This document shows positions 45,945-58,476 of a stretch of 64,000 nt of DNA, piece by piece. The DNA comes from Locusta migratoria (Eukaryota > Arthropoda > Insecta > Orthoptera > Acrididae): the NCBI GenBank assembly GCA_026315105.1, contig CM048755.1:759147301-759211300 (forward strand), read 5' to 3'. The notes beneath the pieces are model-generated. The model saw only the letters and a list, made by a program, of their open reading frames with translations. It was not told the DNA's origin and did not search any database. Position numbers and translations under genes: made by a program. The first letter of the stretch is position 1. Every line of letters starts with the position of its first letter.

Positions 45945-48000
45945 TCTCATGTTTTCGAAGACAATCGTTATATTAGGCTGTGTGATATGGCAAAGAATAG
46001 GATTTGACCCTGTCTTCATTGTGCGGCTATTATAAACAGAGGCATTGTTAAGCGCCAAATCTAGCGGTATCTTTGGTTGCAAAAAGATGAATATTCATGT
46101 GACAATGTTGTACTTATTAGATGTTTTTTTGTTTTGAGAGAGTGCGACTTACGTAGCGGCATTCCTGTAAGCAAAAACCTTTTGTAAGAAAGGTTCGAAA
46201 ATCGCCCTGCAAGATTTGTGTGGAAATTGCAGTGCTTCCAAACAGCTTAGAAAACGTAATAATCTCTTGTTTCAGACTTTCAAGTGCAAAGAGTGGAGCT
46301 GTGGATACCGAAACTGAACCACTGGAGAAAACATTACGACTAATACGATGTTATAAGGCCAGACATTTTTGACGGAGATGTAAATAGCTTGTTGTAAGTT
46401 GCCCCTACATATAATAGGGAAATAAAAAAACTCAAAGGCGTTTCAAAAATTACTTCATACAACAAATGCCTGAATGACTTTGAGAATTTTCAAGTATTTA
46501 GTCCCGGTGGGTTAAAATACTGATTTACTGTGTCCACTGATTGAAGTGTTATAGCACAATGATGACCTGCAGTGAAGGCATCCAAACAGCTAATAACGTC
46601 TTTAGGCCACATTTTTCCCTTCGTAAAAAAATTTGGTGTTTCGGACTATTTTTTTACGAGTAATATATCACAAAATCGTAACACACTTGTAGAAGGTATG
46701 TTTGTTTTGATTAATTTACACTATGTTGTTGCTGCTCCTTTAACTTGCAGAAAGTAAAACTGTGCTACTATTGTAGTTACCGGCATAACAACATAATCGA
46801 AAATCTTAACATATTTGTAGAAGTGCTAAAGCCCCTTTTGTCGTGCACCCAAACCCCCTATCCATCAATATTTGTAGAAATGTTTTTGACGACTTAACAA
46901 TGGAACTTAATTTTGAAGAAATGTTTTGTATTGAAGGTACAGCTTGTTAAAAAGGTATTTTTACATCGAACCAGGGGGAGGGTGATGACGAAAATTTTGA
47001 AATTCATTCATTACTGTAGTAAAAAATTACAAATTGCATATTCTTCGGAAAAGAAAGCTTTGGAGAACTTTAGAAAAAGTACATTGAGAATCCGTCAGTA
47101 CTCAGGTAAAGTGGTTTTTAGTTAATTATTATTATTATTAAACTTAATATTGTCTAGTGTTGACAAGAAACGGTGTAAAATTAACAATAACCGCTATTGC
47201 TGAATGAATGCACTCAGTTTCCATTATGTAAACCAAACTTTTACACTCGTGTACTGACTAGTTCTGTTTATACTTTGTCAATTCACAATCTGATAGTAAT
47301 TTTGCAAAATATTACTCATAAGAAATAATTATTTCTAAAACCCTGAATTGTTAAAAAAGTAAAGAAGTATTCTTATTGGTTGTCAGCATGCTGTTCATGA
47401 TTGGTTATCTTTACCTTGTGTTATTCGTGGTGCTCCTACCAACATCTGCTCATCACAGCTGCTGACATGTAAACTGAATTTTAACATACGGGGTAAATAT
47501 GGAGATATGATTGACCAGTGTCCTACACATCTCAGAGTTTTCTGAGAAAACTTTATCCCACACGGATGGAGTAGAATCACAGATATTCCTGAAAATGCCG
47601 TATTCCAGGACTTTGCTCTTTGTGATGATGTTTTGACTGCCACACCACTGCTACACGTATAAGTGTAATGAAGAAGTTCTGTAAGGTAAGAGGTGGTGGT
47701 GTTGGTGGTGAAGAGGATCAGACTGATGTACTGGCACCAATTTTTGCATCTGTAGTCAGCTCTTTTAAAGTAGCTGAGTCAAAGAAGAAGAAAAAAAATT
47801 AACCACATAGTGATAACTGTGGTCATTATAGTATGCTGGAAAAACACGATGGGCAACTCTTTTTGATTTAATATTTTACTTATTTTTTTGCAAAAAGTCT
47901 GATGTATTTAAATACACCTACCATGCTTGAATTGTATTTGGAGATGAATTTGTTTAAATTGTTTTTACGTCACTTATTGGGTGTAAAAATGGGACTTACT
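45945..48000. other. Intronic sequence, no gene recognised
   Basis: AT-rich; open frames such as 46913-47125 and 47395-47643 show no family resemblance that I recognise. Confidence 0.45.
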
Positions 48001-48315
48001 GGGGGGCGGATGCAACAAAGAATGCCTAGCCTGAGGTTGCTGAAGTGCCATTTCCCCTACAGCCTGGCTGTCCCAATTACCTGACTTTAATGTGTGTGAT
48101 TTCTGGCTGTGGGGCTATCTGAGAGATGTTGTGTGCAGTGTTCCAATTGCAAACTTCGCTGCATTGAAGGCACACATTGCGCAGTACATTGTGGATGTGA
48201 TCACGGAAACACTTTGATCAGTTGTGGAATGTGCTATTTATTGACTTCTATTTCATGCAGAAAACGGTGGACAGCATATTGAACATGTTTTGTGCCAGTA
48301 ACGTGGAAATTAAAA
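48000..48315 (+). pseudogene. IS630/Tc1/mariner-type transposase C-terminal remnant
   Basis: The plus strand reads LPDFNVCDFWLWGYLRDVVC from 48077, then IANFAALKAHIAQYIVDVIT. This matches the PDLNPCDF.LWG end region, with the last catalytic acidic residue, of an insect transposase group distantly related to Tc1/mariner. Stops follow. Upstream scraps are too decayed to read, and no element ends were found. Confidence 0.6.
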
Positions 48316-48904
48316 ATCTAATTAGATTTTGATTGATGCTTTTTATGCCATTTTGGCCTCGTAACCTTCAAAAACTGGTTTTCCCGTCAGATGTGGTATG
48401 ACCTTTGTGTGGCAGATGGGCTTATGTAACTAACAGTATCACGCAAGTTCACTCGTGCACACCAAGTAGTAAAGTTTAACATCTAACTTACAGCTTACAC
48501 ATTGTTGTTTAATTTGTCATTTGTTGTCAACCACTATTAAATTATGATGCTTATAGTATCATCTATTGATCAATTTTCACACAGTTTATTTTTTCTTCTG
48601 CCATATATTTTTCCCCGTTCCAATAATATTTTGTTGCAATTTGACATCATTCTGATCAGTGTTTGAAAGTTTAACTTTAATTATAATCTCTGTGTGTTAT
48701 TTTCAGCTGTTAAAAGTAATAAATTTTCATTCTTATATTCTGTTTTGTTGGACTTGATTTTTGCCTTAAGGTCAAGCACTCTATGTGGCATGGACTAAAC
48801 AAGTGGTTGGGAGCCCACTGTGGAAATACTTAACCATGATGCCTCTGTTGCCGTGGAGAACTGTGAAAGTGTTTCAGTATAGGATTTTGTGCAAGAACTG
48901 ACTA
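48316..48904. other. Intronic sequence, no gene recognised
   Basis: AT-rich; nothing supported. Confidence 0.45.
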
Positions 48905-49570
48905 GGTGACGTTCCTTAAATGTTCACTGGGATTTGTCTTGCAATCTGGGTAGCAAAAATATTCACTGGAAACAATCCCATAATGTTTGAATACAGCATT
49001 AGTACAGAGTTTCTTCATGCAGTCGCGTTATTGAAATATTTAGGTGTAACATTGCAGAGTGATATGAAATGGAATGAACATGTAAAGACAGTTGTAAGAT
49101 GGACAACTGACTGGTTTATTAGGAGAATTTTGGGAAGATGTACTTCATCTGTAAATGAGACTGCATATAAGACACTTGTATGGCCACATCTTGAGTATTG
49201 GTGAAGTGTTTGGGACCCATAGCAGATCTGTTTAAATGAAGATATGGAAGCAGTGGAGAGGCAAGCAGCTAGGTTCATTGCTGGTAGGTTCGACCAAAGC
49301 GCGAGTGTCACGGAAATGCTCTGTGAACTCAAATGGGGATAGCTGGAGGAAAGATAACTTTCTTTTCGAGAAATTCTGTTGGGTAAATTTAGAGGGCTGG
49401 AATTTGAAGCTGGCTGCCGCCTACTTACATTTCGCGTAAAGATCACAAAGACAAGAGAAATTAGGGCTCATACAGAGGCATATAGAAATTTTTTTTCCTT
49501 GTTCTATTTGGGACTGGAATAGGAAAGGAAATGCCTAGTAATGTTACAGTGTACCCTCTGCCATGAACCT
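48905..49570 (+). mobile_element. CR1-like LINE, 3' fragment
   Basis: Plus-strand reverse-transcriptase C-terminus: LLKYLGVTLQSDMKWNEHVK, AYKTLVWPHLEYW, then after a stop VWDP, AVERQAARFIAGRFDQSASV and TREIRAHTEAYRNF. It ends GTGTACCCTCTGCCATGAAC, matching in sense the 3' end of the minus-strand LINE at 53232-56105 (GGTACCCTCCGCCACACACC), so both are one family. It is 5'-truncated and carries stops. Confidence 0.75.
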
Positions 49571-49600
49571 CTCAACCTGACCATCTCAGATTTCTTTCAA

Positions 49601-49986
49601 ATTTGGTGCATTCAATGACCCAGATAAGAGATGGAAAAATACCAATTTTCAGGGTTGTATTAGAACTATGAAAAAAGTTAGAGGTCTAGAAATTTGGTAA
49701 TTTGTGTGAAATTTACTTGCGTCTGTCTCAACATGAGACTGTAATTCTGGTTCTAATTAAGTTACAGCAATGAAAATGGTACCATTGGAAAGCTAATGAC
49801 TAGACATTGACAGTGATATGCCACATGGCAGGTTTCTGAATATTTTATTCTAAGGATCATTGTCCTTGACATTTGACCTTGAATATTTCAAGATCACCCA
49901 TCTTCAAATTTTCTGGAAAAAATATATTTTATTGTTCCATTAGGTTACTACACATATGGTAAATATCGACATGGCACACCAAAGTG
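49601..49986 (+). repeat. Left terminal inverted repeat (~385 bp) of a DNA transposon
   Basis: Reverse complement of 52603-52990 with scattered mismatches and small gaps. Shared phrases include GCATTCAATGACCCAGA, AAAAGTTAGAGGTCT, ATTGGAAAGCTAATGA, CATGGCAGGTTTCTGAATAT and ATGGCACACCAAAG. The outermost bases are approximate. Confidence 0.85.
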
Positions 49987-50270
49987 TCATTTACAAAAAC
50001 AAAACAAACAAACAAAAAATTTTGTCAACTTAAGAACGCCAACAACATGCAGTAAGCAGCTCTTAGCCTAGATCCATTTTTTCCTAGAAAACCAGCCAAT
50101 AGCAGTTACTTTTATTGTGACCAATTCTGTGATATTTCTAGCTGTGAACAGCTAATCGGAGAGACTTATTTAATCACCATTATACTGTTTTATGGCTGTG
50201 GGTTGTTTAATCAAAGTGCTGTGTACATGTGTTGCAAAGAAACATTTAGTGATAGTTTGTAAAAAAGAAA

Positions 50271-52445
50271 ATGGATTTAAAGTCAAAATTGTATTGTTGC
50301 AATCCATTTAGGGAAGTAAGTCGTGCAAGAGTGCAGAAGAATTAAAGGAATGTTCAGGAGTGGATCATAAACAAATGTCCTCATGTATTTTTAGGTGGAA
50401 AAATTTGCAGTAAATGTAGAAAGAAAATATCAGAAATCCCAACAAGCACTGCAGATGTTGCCTCAGTTGAGCCAAGTACTTCCAGAGAAGATTTAAGTGA
50501 GGATGAAGTAGCTTTATATCTGGCACTCGATTCTTTAAATGCCAGCCTTCAGTATTTACATGTAATTTCTTGTGAAGAAAGAGGCATCAGAGTGAGGAAA
50601 AGTACCCAAAGCAAAAACTGAAAAAAAAAAAAACTGCTGTTTTGGAGCATACTTACGTGACACAACTGGAAAAAGAAGAGAGTGAAAATGGAGAAAGTGA
50701 AATCATTGACCAGCTGAAAGACAGGTTTCACAATTCAGACCATATATGCGACAAAATACAAATTCTAATTGTAGTTCCAACAAGTTGGAGTATAAGGAAA
50801 ACTCCGAAAGAATTTACTGCCTCAGATTTACATGGTAGGAAAGCAAAACAGTTAGTAACAAAAGATGGTATATTGGTGACACCAAAGCTAGGTAAGACAT
50901 TATGTGAGAAAACCCTTCAGCATGTGCGTGACTTTTACTGTGAGCATGATGTGAGCCCTATGATGCCAGGAAGAAAAGACTTTGTGTCTGTGAAAGAAAA
51001 TGGAATTACAGTACATAAGCAGAAGCAGCTAGTGTTGCACAACTTTAAGAAACTGTATTCCTATTTCCAAGATAAATACCCAGATATAAATATCAGATTC
51101 TCAAAATTTTGTGAGTTGCGACCAAAGCACTGTGTTCTCACCAATGCCAGTGAAGAACACACATTACCATCATACAAGCACTGTGTAGCATTTGTTACAT
51201 GCAATGCTGCACTACTGGCATTTTCTTAGGTTCAAGTTCCTATTGTCCAAGTGTGATAAGACTAACTGCTTACCTGTATGATATGTTTAGTAAGAACAGC
51301 ATTGATGAAATTACATATAAGTGTTGGTTAACTGTGGGCAGGGTAATTCTAGAGGCTATAACAGTCAACAGAAGATTTCATCGAGGTGTTTACATAGAGG
51401 TTACAACAACTCCTGCCATACTCATTTATCTCCCAGCAGCAGTCACATTCCTGCAAAATCACTAATGGTCTCAAAGTAAATGAGTATCTTATTCTTTGTG
51501 ACTTTGCAGATAATTACTCAGTCACCATTCTGGATGAGGTACAGGGATTCCACTGAAATAATTCACAGGCTACAAGTCACCCATTTGTACCTTACTATAG
51601 AGACTCTGCACTAATGAAATAAGACATGTATCATATGTGGAAATATCTGACTGCCTTCAACATGATGCAGTGTGTGTTTATTCTTTCCAGAAAAATTTCA
51701 TCAATTTCTTCAGTTTTTAAATCCAAAGCACATTTATTACTGTTCAAATGGATGTGCTGCCCATACAAAAACAAAGAACTTTATGAATCTGTCCTACCAT
51801 CAGGAAGATTTTAATGTTACAGCAGAATGGCATTTTTTTTTTTCTACAGTGCATGGTAAAGCACCTTGTGGTGGAGTTGCTGGGACTGTAAAGAGATTAG
51901 CAAATCTTGACAGCCTCAAGTGACCTAATGAAAATGATATTCTGATATCAAGACAGTTTGAGTGGTGCAAGGAAAATATTCTTTCATGTATCTTCCATTA
52001 TACATTGGTTTCCCATCATAATGTATTTTTGGAACATTGTTTCAGCTTGGCCAAATCTTCAAGGACAATTCCGGGTACCCATAAGCTTCATTGTATAATA
52101 CCTGTTAACAAAGGTTTAATAAGGATGAAGACATAGTCTGCTTCTTCACTGAGTAGGGAAGAGTCAGTGATTGCTATGGCGAATGAAATGCTGTTAACAG
52201 ATACACATGGATTTGTTGCCTGTATGTATGACAATTATTGGTAGGTTGCATATGTCTTACAAACTTGTGAAGAAACATGAAGTAAAGGTCAACTTCTTGC
52301 ATCCACGTGGACCGTCTGTCATTTGTGTCTCTTGCCAAACCAGACACTTGTTTCATCAGAAAATGTGATATTATCACACAAGTCGATCCAGTGACACGAA
52401 CTGGGAGGACATACAATCTACCTGCATCAGATCTGGCGAACATTA
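50271..52445 (+). pseudogene. Transposase-like gene of unassigned superfamily, decayed
   Basis: From ATG 50271: MDLKSKLYCCNPFREVSRAR, then after a stop CPHVFLGGKICSKCRKKISE (a Cys pair pattern that could bind zinc), an acidic Ser-rich linker, and the long frame 50642-51229 with TLCEKTLQHVRDFYCEHDVS, GRKDFVSVKENG and RFSKFCELRPKHCVLTNA. Later frames read LILCDFADNYSV with DEVQGFH near 51500, SNGCAAHTKTKNF, then TAEWHFFFSTVHGKAPCGG and GTVKRLANLDSLK near 51740-51910. I recall similar uncharacterised insect and hydra proteins with CDFAENY...SDGAA.QYKN...EWHF, which look like a D-D-E nuclease. Here the second Asp is Asn. Position between long TIRs supports a transposase. The function is inferred. 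Confidence 0.6.
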
Positions 52446-52602
52446 ATAATTTGTAAATGTTTCATAATACCATTATAATAATGAAAACCATATTTTTGTA
52501 GAATATTACTTATGGATTGTATGTTAGCATAATTTGTGTTTCATTTATGTGAGTTACCTTCATGTAGTGTATTGATGCTCACAAAATAATTTTTCCTGAA
52601 TG

Positions 52603-52990
52603 ATCTTTGGTGTGCCATCTTTATATTTACCATATTTGTAGTAACATAATGGAATAATAAAATTTAGTTTTTCCAAAGAATTTGAAGATGGGGTGTTTTC
52701 AGATATTAAAGGTCAAAAGTCAAGGTTAATGACCCTTAGAATAAAATATTCAGAAACCTGCCATGTGGCATATCAATGTAAGTCTGTTCATTAGCTTTCC
52801 AATGGTGCCATTTTCACTGATGTAACTTAATTAAAACCAGAATTACAGTATTTTATGTTGAGACAGATGCATGTAAATTTCGCACAAATTCCAAACTTAC
52901 CAGACCTCTAACTTTTTTTGTAATTGTAATACAGCCCTGCAAAATGGAAAAATACCATCTCTTGTCTGGGTCATTGAATGCGTTGAATTA
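52603..52990 (-). repeat. Right terminal inverted repeat (~385 bp) of a DNA transposon
   Basis: Partner of 49601-49986. The outer edge reads GCATTCAATGACCC on the minus strand. TTAA occurs at 52988-52991, but the left end has no matching TTAA, so no target duplication is claimed. Confidence 0.85.
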
Positions 52991-52991
52991 A

Positions 52992-53215
52992 CATGGCATG
53001 ACCCATATGTAGATATAGAACTGTCCAGTCACATGGTTTATTGTCACCCATAAAAGTTTCATCTTTTTTTTATGAAGCTCATGAACGGATACAAATGGTC
53101 TCCAAAGTAGCCAAACATAACAATTTCCAGTTACAATTGTCTCATTTTGACCAGAGGACCCCATTGTATGTAAAGAGGCCACACCGTTATGGGGCCACCA
53201 TCAGCTTGCACATTG
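52992..53215 (-). pseudogene. Possible Tc1/mariner-type transposase scrap
   Basis: The minus strand reads MGSSGQNETIVTGNCYVWLL and, in a shifted frame, GDHLYPFM. This resembles a segment I recall from decayed insect Tc1-type transposases. It is short and broken. Confidence 0.3.
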
Positions 53216-53231
53216 TACTGTTGACAACTAC

Positions 53232-56105
53232 AACCATACTCCACAAGCCACCTGACGGTGTGTGGCGGAGGGTACCTTGAGTACCACTATAGATTTTCCT
53301 CCTATTCCAGTTACGTATTGTTCGCGGAAAGGATTGTCAGTATGCCTCTGTGTGGGCTCTAATCTCTCTGATTTTATCCTCACGGTCTCTTCGCGAGATA
53401 TACGTAGGAGGGAGCAATATACTGCTAGACTCTTCGGTAAAGGTACGTTCTCGAAACTTCGACAAAAGCCCGTACCGAGCGACAAAGCGTCTCTCCTGCA
53501 GAGTCTTCCATTGGAGTTTATTGATCATCTCCGTAATGCTTTCACGATTACCAAATGATCCTGTAACGAAGCATGCTGCTCTCCGTTGGATCTTCTCTAC
53601 CTCTTCTATCAAACCCACCTGGTACGGATCCCACACCGGTGAGCAGTATTCAAGCTGTGGGTGAACAAGCTTCCTTTGTTTTCGGACTGCATTTCCTTAG
53701 TATTCTTCCAACGAATCTAAGTCTGGCATCTGCTTTACCAACGATTGCTTTTATATGGTTGTTCCATTTTAAATCCCTCCTAATGACTACTCCCAGATAC
53801 TTCATGGAATTAACTGCTTCCAGTTGCTGCCCTGCTATAGTGTAGCTAAATGATAAAGGATCTTTCTTTCTGTGTATTCGCAGCACATTACACTTGACTA
53901 CATTGAGATTTAATTGCCATTCCCTGCATCATGCGTCAATTCTATGCAGATCCTCCTGCATCTCAATACAATTTTCCATTGTTACAACATCTCTATATAC
54001 TACAGCATCATCCGCAAAAAGCCTCAGTGAACTTCTGATGTTATCCGCAAGGTCATTTATATATATCGTGAACAGCAATGGACCCACGACACTCCCCTGT
54101 GGCACACCTGACATAACTCCTACTTCGCGAAAACTTCTCTCCATTGAGAATGACCTGCTGCTTTCTGTTATCTAGGAATTCCTCAATCCAATCACACAAT
54201 TGGTCTGATAGACCATATGCTCTTACTTTGTTCATTAAACATTTGTGGGGAACTGTATCAAACGCCTTGCGGAAGTCGAGAAACACAGCATCTACCTGAG
54301 AACCCGTGTCTACGGGCCTCAGAGTCTCGTGGACGAATAGCGCGAGCTGGGTTTCACACGAACGCCTTTTTCAAAACCCATGCTGATTCCTACAGAGCAG
54401 ATTCCTAGTCTCGAGAAATGTCATTATATTCAAACATAATACATGTTCCAAAATTCTAAAACTGACCGACGTTAGAGATATAGGCCTATAGTTCTGCACA
54501 TCTATTCGAGGACCCTTCTTGAAAACGGGGATGACCTGAGCCATTTTCCAATCTTTCGGAACGATTTGCTGTTCTAGAGACCTATGATACACCACAGCGA
54601 GAAGGGGGGGCCAGTTCCTTCACGTACTATGTGTGAAAACAAACTGGTATCCCATCAGGCCCTGCAGCCTTTCCTCTTTTGAGCGATTTTAATTGTTTTT
54701 CTATCCCTCTGTCAGTTATTTCGATGTCTGCCATTTTGTAATCTGTGCGGCAATCTAGAGAAGGAACTACAGTGCAATCTTCCTCTGTGAAACAGCTTTG
54801 GAAAAATCATGTAGTAATTCTGCCTTTGGAGTGTCATCCTCTGTTTCAATGCCATTTACGTCACACAGTGTCTGGACACTTTGTTTTGATCCACCTACTG
54901 CTTTGACATAAGACCAAAATTTCTTAGGATTTTCAGCTAAGTCAGAACAAAGAACTCTACTTTCGAATTCGTTGAATGCCTCTCGCATAGCACTCCTCAC
55001 GCTACATTTCGCTTCGTGTAATTTTTGTTTGTCTACAAGGCTTTGGCTATGTTTATATTTGCAGTGAAGTTCCCTTTGCTTCCGTAGCAGCTTTCTAATT
55101 CGGTTGTTGTACCACAGCGGCTCCTTTCCATCTCTTACGACCTTGCTAGGTACATACTCACCTAATGCATATTGTACGATGGCTTTGAATTTAGACCACT
55201 GTTCCTCAACACCATCTGTACTTAAGATAAAACGTCTGAGCTGAGCCGTCAAGTACTCTGAAATCCCCTTTTTGTCTCTTTTTCCGAACAGAAAAATCTT
55301 CCTTCATTTTTTAATATTTCCATTTACGGCTGAAATTACCGATGCTGTAACTGCTTTATGATCACTGATGCCCTGTTCCGCATTAACTGTTCCGAATAGT
55401 TCGGGTCTGTTTGTCACCAGAAGGTCTAATATGTTGTCACCACGAGTTGGTTCTCTGTTACTGCTCAAGGTAGTTTTCAGATAATGCACTCAAAACAGTT
55501 TCACTGGATTCTTTGTCCCTGCCACCTGTAATAAACGTTTGTGTCTCCCAATCTATATCAGGTAAATTAAAATCTCCTCCCAAAACTATAGCATGATCGG
55601 GAAATCTACTTGAAATATCTTCCAAATTATCCTTCAGGTGTTCTGCCACAACAGCTGCTGAGCCAGGAGGCCTATAGAAGCATCCGATTACCATGTTTGA
55701 GCCTGCTTTAACCATGACCTTCACCCAAATTATTTCACACTTCGGATCTCCGTCTATTTCCTTCGATACTAGTACACTTTTTATCGCTATAAACTCGCCT
55801 CCCCCTTCACTGTCCAGCCTCTCTCTGCGGTAAACATTCCAGTCCGAGTTTAGAATCTCATTACTGTTTACATCTGGTTTCAGTCAACTTTCCATCCCTA
55901 GTACTGTGTGGGCGTTGTGATCGTTTATTATTGAGAGCAATTCTGGGACCTTTCTATAAACACTCCTGCAGTTAACAACTACTACTACATTGATAATTTC
56001 CTTCCCTGTTGTGTTCTGCATACTGCTACCTTGTCGCGGCTCAGGAGGCAACTTGTCGGGACTAGGGAGGGAATTCTCTAACCTAAAAAACCCCCATGTG
56101 CACTC
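53232..56105 (-). mobile_element. CR1-like LINE with endonuclease and reverse transcriptase, dead
   Basis: Minus strand. Endonuclease: NCRSVYRKVPELLSIINDH and a TVLGMES motif (56108-55884), then SNMVIGCFYRPPGSAAVV and GGDFNLPDIDW (55724-55458), then NREPTRGDNILDLLVTN and ISDHKAV (55489-55304). Linker region 55252-54767 reads PLWYNNRIRKLLRKQRELHC. Reverse transcriptase: VPKDWKMAQVIPVFKKG and YRPISLTSV (54595-54371), MFLDFRKAFDTVPHKCLMNK, SGVPQGSVVGPLLFTIYIND, the catalytic FADDAVVY (near 54020), and MKYLGVVIRRDLKWNNHI. The C-terminus continues to about 53300. The catalytic FADD is intact, but frameshifts and stops divide the protein at least six times. No gag-like ORF1 is visible before the start. 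Confidence 0.85.
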
Positions 56106-56578
56106 CACACGTACAACATGTGTATGACTTCAGTGCCACACTCTGACCCTACCATTAGCCCTTACCAACTGACCAAGTCACAATTTTCCAGTCCTCTAGG
56201 GCCAACTGATGTAGTCACAAGCCAAGGAAAAGTGCTGCAGGTGATGTGTTGTCTTTGCTTGTCTGCTACCGTAACCCATTGACACAAAATAATGCATATA
56301 TTCATCTTATATCCCACATTTGTTTTTGTGATTATTTCTCACTGTGGTGTTTATCACTGGCAACTATATCCAATTTTTGTTGCTCTCTATTATATTATGT
56401 GCATATTATTGGTCACAGTTTTGTTTGTAGTGAGATAATGCCTGAAATTTGGTATTCTCAGCACACTCTTGACACTGGATCTTGGAACACTGAATTCCCA
56501 AATTATCAGCAATACTATTAACACACTCTAAATGAGTTAAAGAAAAAGAAAAAGATTTGCACATGTGCCTGCTTAGAC
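56106..56578. other. Intronic sequence, no gene recognised
   Basis: Nothing supported between the LINE 5' end and the SINE. Confidence 0.45.
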
Positions 56579-56592
56579 TTTGTTTCAAGCAG

Positions 56593-56788
56593 GCCGCCCG
56601 CGGTGGCCGAGGAGACTGAGGCGCTTCAGCCACAGTCTGCATGGCCACTACGGTCGGGGGTTCGAATCCCCCCTCAGGCATGGATATTTGTGCAGTCTTT
56701 AGTATAAGGTAGTTCATAAGTAGTTTGTAAGTTTAGGGACTGATGACCCCGTAGTTAAGTCCCATAAGCTTAACAAACTTTTGAACAT
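56593..56788 (+). mobile_element. tRNA-derived SINE, copy 3
   Basis: Fullest head of the three related copies: GCCGCCCGCGGTGGCCGAGG at the start, B box GGTTCGAATCC, tail ending TTTTGAACATT. The flanks TTTGTTTCAAGCAG (56579-56592) and TTTGTTTGAAGCAG (56789-56802) are a 14-bp duplication with one mismatch. Confidence 0.88.
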
Positions 56789-56907
56789 TTTGTTTGAAGC
56801 AGAGCAGCACTTTAACTGGATTTATAAAGTGTTTTGTCCATTTTAGACAGTGGCTACCATCCCAGTCGGCACAGAAAATACTACAAGAAAAAGTCTATAT
56901 TACCAAA

Positions 56908-57161
56908 ACCAAGTTAGGTGGCACAGTGGTAACACACTGGACTCGCATTCGGGAGGATGGTGGTTCAAATACACCTCTGGCCATCCAGATTTAGGTTTTC
57001 CGTGATTTCCCTAAATCACTCCAGGCAAATGCCTGGATAGTGCCTTTCAAAAGGCATGGCCAATTTCCTTCCACATCCTTGCTCAAAAATCCTAGCTTAA
57101 CCTCCGTCTCTAATGACGACACTGTCGACCGGACATTAAACCCTAAGCTTCCTTCCTTTTC
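56908..57161 (+). mobile_element. tRNA-derived SINE of a second family
   Basis: Head GGTGGCACAGTGGTAACACA followed by TGGACTCGCATTCGGGAGGA and a B-box-like GGTTCAAATAC. The body has TTTAGGTTTTCCGTGATTTC and CCTAAATC, a phrase I remember as abundant in locust DNA. A perfect 11-bp duplication ATATTACCAAA lies at 56897-56907 and 57162-57172. Confidence 0.85.
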
Positions 57162-57172
57162 ATATTACCAAA

Positions 57173-58409
57173 TTGTAAAAATGGGCATGACCATCTTTGA
57201 TACTAGGCTCCTCAAGTATAAAGTACTCGATACTTGGTCCACGACATTATAACGTTGCTGCAAGGGTGTCCCCCCCCCCCCCCCATGTGTTAGTGACTTT
57301 CTTTGTACTTAATGTCCCATTGTGATTTATTGCGAGTGATTTATATGCCATGAGTGTGTGGCAATTTTCTCAAAATATTATTATTGTATTATTGCTGTTT
57401 GCAGTAAATCTTGAGAGTGGAGAATCTCTAAGCATTTCATCATATTGCAGGTTACACAGACAGCTACTGTTAATGAATAACAGTCACAGGCCATCATCTA
57501 ATTTGAGGTAATGTTTTAAAAAGATCAACAGCTTCACCATGGCCACTCCTACCCTAACCCAATATTTAACCATATTAACTGTTAATGCACACTACTTCAG
57601 AGATAAGAGTTATGCTGTATTAAGTAAAATTAATTATAAACTCTGTTCAGACCGACCTCGAAGGTCAAATGGTTCTGAGTAAATGCCACATCATCAGCAG
57701 ACTCGTGTAATTGGATGTAGATATAAAGGGACATATGTTCAGTATTCTACTTTCCCAGCTGTTGTCAGTTGTTTTCTCAAGGCTGAGTTCACTCCTGTAG
57801 GTCCACGGCACGTGGTGTCCCGAGAGGACAGTGGACACTCATTAAAGTGTGCAACAGTGCCCCATGGTGCTGAACTTAACCATCTGACAGGAACTGATGT
57901 ATCCACTGCATCAGTTAGCTTATGTGTATTTTTAATTTCCTCTTGAATGGTGATAGGAAGGTACATCATTATTTCCATCCAAACAGAAATGTGTATAGGT
58001 TGATATTTTTTTTTTTTTTTCCTTTTCATAAATTATAATATCTTTGTGTATTTGAGCCAACTAAAATGAAATTTTTCACGTACTTTAAATTTGTTGGAAG
58101 AGGTTCGTATGAAGTATGTAGGTTACCCGTTATGAAGGATAACAAGAACATGCACTGATGGGGATGTTGCATGCCAGAATATTCCCAAATAAAAATGTAA
58201 ATTATTAACTACATTCCATACAAATGTGTGAAAGTGTGTTTCATTTGCTCTTTGATAGATAAGTTTCATAAAATTTCTTCAATTTGAATTAAGCCTATAT
58301 ATTAAGATAGTGTTAAATATAAGAACTAAATGATATAATTGTGCATTGTATTATTCAGAATTAACAAAGTTATTACAGATAATTGCAGTGTTCATTCCTT
58401 CTTTTTCAG
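57173..58409. other. Intronic sequence leading to the candidate last exon
   Basis: Contains a C run near 57271-57284 and no recognised gene. It ends with TTCATTCCTTCTTTTTCAG, a strong pyrimidine tract and acceptor. Confidence 0.45.
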
Positions 58410-58418
58410 GCAAAATGA
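58410..58418 (+). CDS. CTH: Candidate terminal coding exon of CTH (Ala-Lys-stop)
   Basis: After a strong acceptor (TTCCTTCTTTTTCAG) the phase-0 reading is GCA AAA TGA. Joined to the exon ending at 38915 it gives ...LHASAK and stop, close to the expected length of a cystathionine gamma-lyase. AATAAA follows at 58477-58482 with TG-rich sequence after it. Nothing here is homologous to a protein because it is only two residues, so this rests on splice-site quality, phase and the polyadenylation signal. A different small exon anywhere downstream, or read-through at 38915, are the alternatives. Confidence 0.35.
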   Translation, partial: AK

Positions 58419-58476
58419 CAGGACCACTCCATGCAATTTGTTAACAAAAACAGGTTTTGAGATAAAAGTAACGTAA

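Noticed and set aside
52988..52991. TTAA as target site of the long-TIR transposon
   Set aside because: The left end near 49601 has no TTAA, so the match at the right is not evidence of a target duplication.
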